From NCBI RefSeq assembly GCF_008017545.1, contig NZ_VRTZ01000001.1:640081-704080 (forward strand): 64,000 nt of DNA, given 5' to 3'. Source of the stretch: Homoserinibacter sp. GY 40078 (lineage in GTDB: Bacteria; Actinomycetota; Actinomycetes; Actinomycetales; Microbacteriaceae). Of the stretch, positions 55,418 through 64,000 are shown piece by piece. A program made the position numbers and the translations under genes. The first letter of the stretch is position 1. The number at the start of each line of letters is the position of its first letter. The notes under the pieces are model-generated. The model had not been told where the DNA came from, searched no databases, and saw nothing but the letters and a program-made list of their open reading frames with translations.

Positions 55418-56056
55418 ATGATCGAGAACAGGTTCAGGATCGCGATGTCCGCGGCGGTCGCCCTTGTGGCGGTCGCCCTCGCGGGCTGCTCGAGTGGCGG
55501 ATTCGTCCCAGCCAGCGGAGAGGGCACCGCCGGTGCCACCGCACCCATGCCCGAGTTCGCCGGCCCGCACGCGGCCGAGTTCATCGAGGCCTGGCAGGAG
55601 ACGGACTCGGACTTCGTGCGCGCCGTGCTGGCCGACGAGGTGATCTCCGACCAGGAGTGGGCGGAGGTGACGACGCGCATCGACGCGTGCTTCGCTCGCA
55701 ACGGGGTGGAGTTCCTCGGTTTCGAACCGGAGGGCGGGTACGGAGTCGGCCCGTCTGGTCATGACGGCGATGAGATGCAGGAGATCTTCGCCGGCTGCGA
55801 GCTCGAGTCGGGTGAGGTGCCGATCAGCAGGATCCGCAACTCCGTCCTCACCAACCCCGAGGGGCTGGACTTCGACGAGCTGATCGTCGAGTGCCTGGTC
55901 GATCGCGAGGTGGTGCCTCCCGGCTACACGGTCGACGACTTCCGCCGCGACGAGCCCTCACCTGAGTCCGTGCCGTACCTCGATCCCGTCGGGGGCAGGG
56001 AAGCGTACAGAGAGTGCTACAACGACCCGCTCGACCTCCTGGAGGACGCCGAATGA
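55418..56056 (+). CDS. Lipoprotein of unknown function in the bacteriocin cluster
   Basis: 212 residues. Signal peptide with lipobox LAGCSSGG (Cys at about 23). The remainder is soluble with several cysteines (DACFARNG, AGCELESGE, ECLVDREVV, ECYNDPLDL), so possibly disulphide-bonded outside the cell. No family assigned. Starts 16 bases after the bacteriocin stop and overlaps the next gene (ATGA), so it is probably an immunity or accessory protein. Confidence 0.72.
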   Translation: MIENRFRIAMSAAVALVAVALAGCSSGGFVPASGEGTAGATAPMPEFAGPHAAEFIEAWQETDSDFVRAVLADEVISDQEWAEVTTRIDACFARNGVEFLGFEPEGGYGVGPSGHDGDEMQEIFAGCELESGEVPISRIRNSVLTNPEGLDFDELIVECLVDREVVPPGYTVDDFRRDEPSPESVPYLDPVGGREAYRECYNDPLDLLEDAE

Positions 56057-57084
56057 CCATCTCGAAGCCGACGCTCGTCGGGCTGATCGCCCTGCTCGCG
56101 TGGAGCTGCCTCGCGGTGGGCGCGACGGCGGCGATGGCCGTGGGCAGCGCGACGCCGGCCACGCTCGCACCCGCGGCCACCTCGGTCGAGGTTCCGGTGG
56201 GGGCAGAGCTGTTCTCGGACGAGCGCACGGTGAGCCTCACGGGCGAAGTCGCCCCGGAGCTGCCGCTCGCGATCACAGGCAGTGGTCGCGTCACGAGCTT
56301 CGACTGTGCGCCGGGCACGGTGTGGGCATCCGGATCCCGCGTGTTCCGGGTCGACGGCCGCGCAGTGCTCGCCGTCGCCACCCGCACGCCCCTCTGGCGC
56401 GACCTCCGCGTCGGCGACCGCGGAGCGGATGTGGCGGCACTGCAGAAGGAGCTTGCACGGCTCAAGGTTCGGGCGGGTCAGGGCGAGGTGCTCTCGAACG
56501 CGACCATCACCGCGGTCGAGAAGCTCCTCGGCGATCCGCCCGGATCGATGTCGACGATCGAGCTCGGGCGCGTGGTGTGGTTGCCGCGGGCGTCCACCGA
56601 ACTCGCGCGATGTGCGACCTTCACGGGAGCCTCGCTCGCTCCCGACGAACCCGTCGCGTTCGCCCGCCGACTTCCCGCACTCGACGAGCTCGAACTGCTC
56701 GGGGGAGCGGTCGACGGCGATCGTGTACTTCGCATCGGGGACGAGACACTGCCTCTCGGTGCCGACGGATCCCTGCCCGCGAAGGCGGCATCCGTCGTCG
56801 CGGCGAGCGGCGCCTACCGCGGTGCGCTCGCCGAGGGCGCCACCCGGTTCGAGGTGCAGGCGGTGGTTGCGCTCGCCGAACCCGTCGAGGTTGCCGCGGT
56901 GCCTCCCGCGGCGATCTACGCGCTGGACGGCGGATCCGGATGCGTGCTCGCCGACGGGAAGCCCGTCGCGCTGACCGTCGTCGGTTCGCAGCTCGGCCGC
57001 TCGTTCGTGACCTTCACGGACGCGGACGCCGCACCCCGCGTGGTGCTCGCGCCGGCCCCGACGGACGGGCCGCCGTGCCGGTGA
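56053..57084 (+). CDS. Peptidoglycan-binding-domain membrane protein (export adaptor-like)
   Basis: 343 residues. One N-terminal TM helix, then extracellular beta-rich sequence. A PG_binding_1-type segment LRVGDRGADVAALQKELARL starts near residue 119. The layout (TM anchor, peptidoglycan-binding domain, later beta-barrel-like part) resembles adaptor proteins of ABC exporters in actinobacterial bacteriocin clusters. Its stop overlaps the ATPase start (GTGA). Confidence 0.7.
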   Translation: MTISKPTLVGLIALLAWSCLAVGATAAMAVGSATPATLAPAATSVEVPVGAELFSDERTVSLTGEVAPELPLAITGSGRVTSFDCAPGTVWASGSRVFRVDGRAVLAVATRTPLWRDLRVGDRGADVAALQKELARLKVRAGQGEVLSNATITAVEKLLGDPPGSMSTIELGRVVWLPRASTELARCATFTGASLAPDEPVAFARRLPALDELELLGGAVDGDRVLRIGDETLPLGADGSLPAKAASVVAASGAYRGALAEGATRFEVQAVVALAEPVEVAAVPPAAIYALDGGSGCVLADGKPVALTVVGSQLGRSFVTFTDADAAPRVVLAPAPTDGPPCR

Positions 57085-57695
57085 CTCTCCACGCGGTCGG
57101 TCACCGTTTCGGCGACGGGCCGTGGCTCTTTCGTGAGCTCTCGACGCAGTTCGAGGAGGGACGTGTGTATGCGCTCACCGGCCCATCCGGATCGGGCAAG
57201 AGCACGTTGCTCGGCATCCTCGCCGGCTGGACACCACCTGCCGCGGGGGAGGTTGTGCGCGAATTCGCGGGGCGCACCGCTTGGGTGTTCCAGAATCCGC
57301 ACGGCTCCCCTCGGCGCACCGCACGCGACCTCGTCGCATACCCCTTCGTCGCCCGCGGCGCCGACGTGGCCGAGGCCGACGCGGCCGCTGCGGAGCTGCT
57401 CGACAGGTTCGGGCTCGGCCACCGCGCCCTGACCCCGTTTCGAGCCCTCTCGGGCGGCGAGTCGCAGCGACTCATGCTCGCCCGCGCGGCGGCGGTTGAG
57501 CCGGCGCTCCTGCTCGTCGACGAGCCGACCGCGCAGCTCGACCCCGCATCCGCCAGCACCGTCAACGCGGTGATCGGCGAACTCGCCGGACGCGGCGCGA
57601 TCGTCGTCGTCGCCACCCACGACCCCGCGACGCGCGAGGCCTGCACCGACCACCTCGACCTCGCCCGCCGTGGCGTCACGGCGGAGGTCGCGTGA
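57081..57695 (+). CDS. ABC transporter ATP-binding protein (bacteriocin export/immunity)
   Basis: 204 residues. Walker A GPSGSGKST, signature LSGGESQRLML, Walker B LLVDEPTAQLD, His switch ATHDPAT. A MacB-like small ATPase. GTG 57081 overlaps the preceding stop by 4 bases; an in-frame GTG at 57075 is less compatible with this coupling. Pairs with the next-encoded permease, which it overlaps by 4 bases. Confidence 0.87.
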   Translation: MTLHAVGHRFGDGPWLFRELSTQFEEGRVYALTGPSGSGKSTLLGILAGWTPPAAGEVVREFAGRTAWVFQNPHGSPRRTARDLVAYPFVARGADVAEADAAAAELLDRFGLGHRALTPFRALSGGESQRLMLARAAAVEPALLLVDEPTAQLDPASASTVNAVIGELAGRGAIVVVATHDPATREACTDHLDLARRGVTAEVA

Positions 57696-58744
57696 AGCTC
57701 GCGGCGATCGCGCGCGAGGTCGCGGCGGATGTGGCATCCGGCGCCGCGCGGGTCGTCACCTTCGCGCTGCTCGCGGCCCTCATCGCGGGCGGGCTCTCCC
57801 TCGTCGACGTCCTCGCGATCCGCGCACTCGTGGCGGAGGCGCGCGACTTCCGTGCGTCCGGAGCCGCGACCCTGATCCTCACCGCCGAGGGCCGCATCGA
57901 CGGCGATGCGTGCCGCGCGCTCGGCGCGATCGACGGCGTCGTCGCGGCCGGGGCGAGTCGACAGCGCCCAGAGGGGTTGTCGGCCGACGCCCTTCCGCAT
58001 GCTCCCATCACCGTCTACGAGACGACCCCCGGTTTCGGCGGCGTGCTCGACGCATCCGCGCCCGGTACCGCCGTGGCGGGCGAGGTGGCCGAGGCGATCG
58101 GTGCACGCGAGGGCGACAGGGTCTCGACGGCCGAGGGTCCGTTGTGGGTCGGCGGCATCGTGCCGCCCCAGGCCGAGGGGTCGCGCGCCGGACTCGGGTG
58201 GTCGGTGTTCCTCGAGACGACCGGACGAGCCCCCTTCGACGAGTGCTGGGTACTCGCGTGGCCTCCCTCCGACGTCGTGCGCGGTCTGCTGATGGCGACG
58301 GCCGAGCAGGGTCACGAGGCACCTCGGCTCGGGCAGCTGAACACGAGCCTCGGCAGCGGCTTCGACGGGACCGCGCAGCTCGAGGCGCGCATCACGTCCG
58401 CAGTGCCGGCTGTCGCCTTCGTCGCGCTCGCCGCGCTCGGTGTGGTGTCGGTCAGGCTGCGTCGCCTCGCGCTCGCCTCCGACCTCCACGCCGGGGCGCG
58501 CCGTCGAGATATCGCGGCGATTGTCCACGCGCAGGCGCTGTGCTGGCTCGCGCCCGCCCTGCTCCTGACCCTCGGCCTCACGGCTCTCGCCGTAGCCCCC
58601 GAGGCCTACGGCGACCGGATGGCGCTGCTCACGGTCGGCGCGCGGGTCGCCCTCGCCTCCCTCGCGGGCGGAATCACCGGCGTCGGCGCGGGCGTCGCCA
58701 CCATCCGCGAGCATCAACTGCTCCGCTACTTCCGGGACCGCTGA
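57692..58744 (+). CDS. ABC transporter permease (MacB/FtsX-like)
   Basis: 350 residues. An N-terminal helix (about 21-45), a large extracytoplasmic loop of roughly 190 residues, then three TM helices near the C-terminus: the FtsX/MacB layout. The conserved core is weak, so the substrate (bacteriocin export versus self-protection) cannot be decided. GTG start; last gene of the cluster, directly upstream of the dnaK operator. Confidence 0.75.
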   Translation: MKLAAIAREVAADVASGAARVVTFALLAALIAGGLSLVDVLAIRALVAEARDFRASGAATLILTAEGRIDGDACRALGAIDGVVAAGASRQRPEGLSADALPHAPITVYETTPGFGGVLDASAPGTAVAGEVAEAIGAREGDRVSTAEGPLWVGGIVPPQAEGSRAGLGWSVFLETTGRAPFDECWVLAWPPSDVVRGLLMATAEQGHEAPRLGQLNTSLGSGFDGTAQLEARITSAVPAVAFVALAALGVVSVRLRRLALASDLHAGARRRDIAAIVHAQALCWLAPALLLTLGLTALAVAPEAYGDRMALLTVGARVALASLAGGITGVGAGVATIREHQLLRYFRDR

Positions 58745-58751
58745 CGCGGAG

Positions 58752-58770
58752 TTGAGTCAGCCCGACTCAA
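58752..58770. promoter_or_regulatory. HAIR operator 1 (HspR) upstream of dnaK
   Basis: TTGAGTCAGCCCGACTCAA matches the HspR-binding HAIR element TTGAGT-N7-ACTCAA exactly. It lies upstream of a -35 TTGACA (58776-58781). hspR is the fourth gene of this operon. Confidence 0.93.
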
Positions 58771-58803
58771 CTTTCTTGACAACCTCGAGCGGGCGATGCA
58801 AAC

Positions 58804-58822
58804 TTGACAGGTCCCGGCTCAA
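58804..58822. promoter_or_regulatory. HAIR operator 2 (weaker) upstream of dnaK
   Basis: TTGACAGGTCCCGGCTCAA has the same TTGA-N11-TCAA frame with imperfect inner bases. It overlaps the expected -10/+1 region that pairs with the TTGACA -35 at 58776. The two operators are 52 bp apart centre to centre. Confidence 0.7.
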
Positions 58823-58862
58823 TCCCGCGAGCCGATCAACGCTATCAAGGAGCAGTACACAC

Positions 58863-60722
<1,860 letters not shown>

Positions 60723-60727
60723 AGCCC

Positions 60728-61342
60728 ATGGCAGAGAACGACCGCGACGACGAGGAACCCAAGGTCCACGACAAGCGGCGGATCGACCCCGAGACGGGCG
60801 AGCCGCGGGAGCAGACCCCTGCTCCCGCGGCCGACGCCCCGGCCGACGACAAGGCGCCCGAGGGCGGTGACGACGGCCTGTCGGACGACGACCTCGCCTT
60901 GCTCGCCGACGCCGAGCGCGACCTCGTGGCCGAGTACCGCGAGATCGCGGCGCGGGCCCAGGCGGATCTCAAGAACTTCCGCACGCGCGTCGAGCGCGAC
61001 CGCGCCGCGAACCGCGAGGCCGTGATCGCTGAGGTGATCCGCTCGCTTCTCCCGGTGATCGACGACCTCGATCGGGCCGACGCTCACGGCGACCTCGTCG
61101 AGGGTGCACCGCTCATGCTCGTGTCTCAGAAGCTCCGGGCGGGATTCGAGCGGTACGGGCTGCGCCGTGTCGGCGAGGTCGGGGAGCCGTTCGACCCCAA
61201 CTTCCACGAGGCCGTCGTCCAGGTGCCCGAGGAGGGCGCCGAGGGCGAGACCGTCAAGGACATCATCCAGACCGGCTATGCGCTGGGCGACCGTCTCATC
61301 CGCGCCGCGAAGGTCGCGGTGAGCGTGCCCGCATCCGAATAA
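60728..61342 (+). CDS. grpE: Nucleotide exchange factor GrpE
   Basis: 204 residues. An acidic N-terminal extension of about 60 residues, then the long helix with RAQADLKNFRTRVERDR and the C-terminal beta domain GEPFDPNFHEAVVQVPEEGA. Promotes ADP release from DnaK. Starts 5 bases after the dnaK stop. Confidence 0.94.
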   Translation: MAENDRDDEEPKVHDKRRIDPETGEPREQTPAPAADAPADDKAPEGGDDGLSDDDLALLADAERDLVAEYREIAARAQADLKNFRTRVERDRAANREAVIAEVIRSLLPVIDDLDRADAHGDLVEGAPLMLVSQKLRAGFERYGLRRVGEVGEPFDPNFHEAVVQVPEEGAEGETVKDIIQTGYALGDRLIRAAKVAVSVPASE

Positions 61343-61357
61343 CCCGAGAGGGGTCCG

Positions 61358-62335
61358 ATGGCCAGTCAGGACTGGTTCGACAAGGACTTCTATGCCGTGC
61401 TCGGCGTCTCCAAGGACGTCTCCGAGGCGGAGCTGAAGAAGACGTACCGCAAGCTCGCGCGGCAGTATCACCCGGACTCCAACCCGGGTGATGCCGCCGC
61501 CGAGGCGCGCTTCAAGGAGATCAGCGAGGCGTACTCCGTGCTGTCCGATCCGTCGGAGCGTGCGGAGTACGACCAGGTGCGCGCGATGGGATCCGGTGCG
61601 CGGTTCACGAGCGGCGGCGCGGGCGGATTCGAGGACGTGTTCGGCGGCATGTTCGGAGCCGGCGGCGGACCCCGCACGCGCACGAGCTACAGCGCGGGCG
61701 GGTTCGAGGACCTGCTCGGCGGGATGTTCGGCAGCGGCGGGTTCGGCAACCCCACGGGCGGCTACCGCGGATACGGCGGCCCGGTCCGCGGCGGCGACAT
61801 CACCGCGACCACGACCCTCGACTTCGCGACGGCCATCCAGGGCGACACCGTGACGTTGCAGCTGCCCGGCGGGCGCTCGACGAAGGTGAAGATCCCCGCG
61901 GGAGTTGCCAACGGCCAGAAGATCAAGGTGCGGGGCAAGGGCCAGCCGAGCCCCGACGGAGGCGAGGCGGGCGACCTCGTGCTCACGGTCACGGTGCGGC
62001 CGCACCCGGTGTTCGAGCGCGACGGCCAGCATCTGCGTCTCGATGTGCCCGTGACCTTCGCCGAGGCTGCACTCGGCGCCACGATCGAGGTGCCGACCTT
62101 CGACGGTGACCCGGTGCGACTGCGCGTCGCGCCCGGCACCCCGAGCGGGCGGGTGCTGCGCGTGAAGGGCCGCGGCGTGAAGACGGCGAAGGGCACGGGT
62201 GACCTGCTCGCGACCGTGCAGGTCGCCGTGCCGAGTCACCTCTCCGCGGAGGCGAAGAGCCGCCTCGAGGAGTTCGCGGCGAGCCTGCCGGACGAGAACC
62301 CGCGCGCCGACCTCCTGGAGAAGGCGCGACGGTGA
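61358..62335 (+). CDS. dnaJ: DnaJ-type co-chaperone without zinc finger
   Basis: 325 residues. J-domain with the HPD motif in RQYHPDSNPGD, a G/F-rich region (about 85-150), then two C-terminal beta domains. The CXXCXGXG zinc-finger repeats of classical DnaJ are absent (no CXXC pairs at all), so it is a type II J-protein of the CbpA kind. Stimulates DnaK ATPase. Overlaps the hspR GTG start. Confidence 0.92.
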   Translation: MASQDWFDKDFYAVLGVSKDVSEAELKKTYRKLARQYHPDSNPGDAAAEARFKEISEAYSVLSDPSERAEYDQVRAMGSGARFTSGGAGGFEDVFGGMFGAGGGPRTRTSYSAGGFEDLLGGMFGSGGFGNPTGGYRGYGGPVRGGDITATTTLDFATAIQGDTVTLQLPGGRSTKVKIPAGVANGQKIKVRGKGQPSPDGGEAGDLVLTVTVRPHPVFERDGQHLRLDVPVTFAEAALGATIEVPTFDGDPVRLRVAPGTPSGRVLRVKGRGVKTAKGTGDLLATVQVAVPSHLSAEAKSRLEEFAASLPDENPRADLLEKARR

Positions 62336-62763
62336 TGGACGAGTCGACGCCGCTGTTCCCGATCGCCGTCGCGGCGGAGCTCGCGGCGATGCATCCGCAG
62401 ACGTTGCGGCAGTACGACCGTCTCGGGCTCGTCACCCCGCAGCGCACTGCGGGGAAGTCGCGTCGATACTCGATGCGCGACGTGGTTCAGCTGCGCGAGA
62501 TCGCGCGTCTCTCGGCCGAGGGTCTCAACCTCGAGGGCATCCGCCGGATCCTCGAGCTCGAGAACGAGGTCGCGACGCTCTCGACCCGCGTCCGGGAACT
62601 CGAGGCCGCGCTCGCCGACGAGCTGCTCAACCGACCGGGCCGTCGCGTGTTCGCGGCGGGTGCGGAGGGCGAGGTCGTCTCGCTCCGCGCCGGCACCCGT
62701 GTGCGCAAGCAGAACCAGATCGTCGTCTGGCGAGCGCTCGGCGACGGTCGCGACCGCACCTGA
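62332..62763 (+). CDS. hspR: HspR, MerR-type heat-shock repressor
   Basis: 143 residues. N-terminal MerR HTH (AAMHPQTLRQYDRLGLVTPQ, then RRYSMRDVVQLREI) followed by a coiled-coil helix (NEVATLSTRVRELEAALADE) and a C-terminal tail. Represses its own operon at the HAIR sites upstream of dnaK with DnaK as co-repressor in relatives. GTG 62332 overlaps the dnaJ stop by 4 bases; ATG 62335 is an alternative start. Confidence 0.94.
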   Translation: MMDESTPLFPIAVAAELAAMHPQTLRQYDRLGLVTPQRTAGKSRRYSMRDVVQLREIARLSAEGLNLEGIRRILELENEVATLSTRVRELEAALADELLNRPGRRVFAAGAEGEVVSLRAGTRVRKQNQIVVWRALGDGRDRT

Positions 62764-62818
62764 CGTCCGCCCGGCGCGGTGGCTCCGACTCGCCCCCCGG
62801 AACCGGGAGAATGCCCGC

Positions 62819-63514
62819 GTGACGAGGGATGACGCTCGCAGGATCCGCTGGGAGGAGCGCACGCGCGTTCCGTTCATCGCGCTCGCGTTCGTCTACCTCG
62901 CGGCATGGACGGTCGTCGCGATCGACGAGCGACGGGTCTCGGTGACGAGCCTTGTCGCGATCATCGTGCTACTGCTCGTCTGGCTGACCTTCATCGTCGA
63001 CTACATCGTGCGCCTCGCGCTTGCCGGCGACCGCGTCTCGTTCGTGGCCAAGAGCGTGCCGGACCTCGTCGCGGCCATCCTGCCCGCGTTGCGTCCCGTC
63101 GTGCAGCTGCGGTTTCTCGCGAGCGTGCCGTACTTCCGGCGTCGCACGGGCTCGGCGCAGCGCCTGCGGGTCGTCATCCTGATGGTCGCCTTCGCCGTCG
63201 TCTTCGTCTACTCGATGTCGCTGGCGGTGCTGGTCGCCGAGCGGGATGCGGATGGCGCGGTGATCCTCACGTTGCCGGACGCGCTCTGGTGGGCGTGCGT
63301 GACGCTCTTCACGGTGGGATACGGCGACCTCTACCCCGTGACCGTGATCGGTCGGCTCTGGACGATCCTGCTGATGATCGGAGGTGTCGGCATCATCGGT
63401 TCCACCTCCGCGCTCGTGGTCAGCTACCTGGGCGACCGCGTGAACCCGCCCCGAGACGACGAGACCGCGCACCCGGCCGGACCTGAGAGGCCGGACGCGG
63501 GCGCGCGGTCATAG
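62819..63514 (+). CDS. Voltage-gated-type potassium channel
   Basis: 231 residues. TM segments before the pore (about 21-45, 53-70), the selectivity filter TVGYGD and a final helix (ILLMIGGVGIIGSTSALVV). The filter motif is fully conserved. The N-terminal region lacks the full S4 arginine ladder, so voltage gating is uncertain. Possible leaderless start with GAGAAT 6 bases before GTG. Confidence 0.88.
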   Translation: MTRDDARRIRWEERTRVPFIALAFVYLAAWTVVAIDERRVSVTSLVAIIVLLLVWLTFIVDYIVRLALAGDRVSFVAKSVPDLVAAILPALRPVVQLRFLASVPYFRRRTGSAQRLRVVILMVAFAVVFVYSMSLAVLVAERDADGAVILTLPDALWWACVTLFTVGYGDLYPVTVIGRLWTILLMIGGVGIIGSTSALVVSYLGDRVNPPRDDETAHPAGPERPDAGARS

Positions 63515-63531
63515 TCGGACGGGCGCTCAGC

Positions 63532-63921
63532 TCAGGAGAGCGCCTTGGCCTTCAGCGACTCGAACTCCGCCTGGGAGATCGCGCCCGCGTCGAGCAGCGC
63601 CTTCGCCTTGGCGATCTCGTCGGTCGGGGTGGCCGTTCCAGCAACGTCGCGGATGTACTTCTCGGCGATCTGCGCCTGCGCGTCGGCCTGTCGCTGGCTG
63701 CGCTCCGCCATGCCCCGTCCGCGGGCGATCAGGTAGACGAGCGCCGTGAGGAAGGGCAGGAAGATGAGGAAGACGATCCAGAGTGCCTTCCACCAGCCGT
63801 TGAGCGTGTTGTCGCGGAACAGGTCGCCGATGATCGAGAAGATCGCGAACAGGTAGGCGATGAACGCGAAGATCCAGAACATCAGGAGGATCAGATCCCA
63901 GACGTTGTTGAGGAAAGACAT
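63532..63921 (-). CDS. PLDc_N/SHOCT-domain membrane protein
   Basis: 129 residues. Two TM helices near the N-terminus (LILLMFWIFAFIAYLFAIFS; WWKALWIVFLIFLPFLTALV) typical of PLDc_N, then a C-terminal SHOCT motif (KAKALLDAGAISQAEFESLK). SHOCT proteins can oligomerise; function unknown. ATG 63921 is chosen with GGAAAG-like sequence upstream on the minus strand; the in-frame extension to 63972 is unconserved. Convergent with the channel gene. The remaining 63922-64000 shows no gene. Confidence 0.88.
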   Translation of the reverse strand: MSFLNNVWDLILLMFWIFAFIAYLFAIFSIIGDLFRDNTLNGWWKALWIVFLIFLPFLTALVYLIARGRGMAERSQRQADAQAQIAEKYIRDVAGTATPTDEIAKAKALLDAGAISQAEFESLKAKALS

Positions 63922-64000
63922 CGTGGTGGTTCCTTTCTGGCGGCGGCCTCCCTGCGAGACGCCTTGGCCCATTTCTACACCCCGGAGGCGAACGCATCCA

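Noticed and set aside
54981-55421. 146-codon ORF overlapping the bacteriocin gene
   Set aside because: Arginine-rich shadow of the bacteriocin in another frame; the real gene has a signal peptide and family-like mature sequence.
57075-57080. GTG 57075 as start of the ABC ATPase
   Set aside because: In frame but GTG 57081 overlaps the preceding stop (GTGA), like most genes in this cluster, and no difference in conserved sequence is lost.

Overview
The window looks like near-origin chromosome of a high-GC actinobacterium, most probably family Microbacteriaceae. The evidence is high G+C by eye with GTG/ATG starts and 4-base GTGA/ATGA overlaps, many leaderless -10 (TAGNNT) promoters 6-7 bases before the start codon, an rpsF-ssb-rpsR-rplI-dnaB block beside a CCA-adding enzyme, HspR/HAIR control of dnaK, and a crtE-B-I-Ye-Yf-Eb C50 carotenoid cluster. 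Genus cannot be decided from the sequence alone.

Layout. 1-4700: CCA-adding enzyme (cut by the window edge), rpsF-ssb-rpsR-rplI, a terminator, a spacer with DnaA-box-like nonamers, dnaB. 4750-11350: YbaK-like protein, SDR epimerase, small membrane proteins, purB with a low-molecular-weight phosphatase, a WXG-like/hydrolase pair, a 4-TM membrane protein. 11400-15965: aminotransferase and a 2-oxoacid dehydrogenase E1-alpha/E1-beta/E2 operon. 16000-19600: Zur box, zinc ABC transporter, zur, zinc-independent L28-L33-S14, HU. 19600-24570: a degenerate CtaG paralogue, a secreted or anchored hypothetical, a PIF1-like helicase, and an intact IS481-family element at the helicase stop codon. 24580-30880: heme oxygenase, DUF4383, DUF2470, leucyl aminopeptidase, two transporters.

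30885-41106 is a copper-handling region. Four transcription units each carry a CTAC-N5-GTAG operator whose 3' half-site runs into the -10 box: copZ-ctaG-copA-FAD oxidoreductase on the minus strand; a DUF5134 gene; ycnI-copCD; and a BlaI-family repressor with an M56 metallopeptidase. This looks like one BlaI-type copper regulon.

41113-46360: alpha/beta hydrolase, a large surface protein with an LAASG sorting signal, tRNA-Gly(CCC), a DUF4386/TetR divergent pair with twin operators, dcd. 46373-51990: idi and the C50 carotenoid operon. 52000-54900: HerA-like ATPase and a UMF1 transporter separated by two copies of a paired inverted repeat. 55093-58744: a lactococcin-972-like bacteriocin gene followed by a lipoprotein, a peptidoglycan-binding-domain protein and an ABC ATPase/permease pair. 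58750-62763: dnaK-grpE-dnaJ-hspR with two HAIR operators. The end holds a potassium-channel gene and a SHOCT-domain membrane protein.

All functional calls are from reading motifs in translations; no database search or computation was run.
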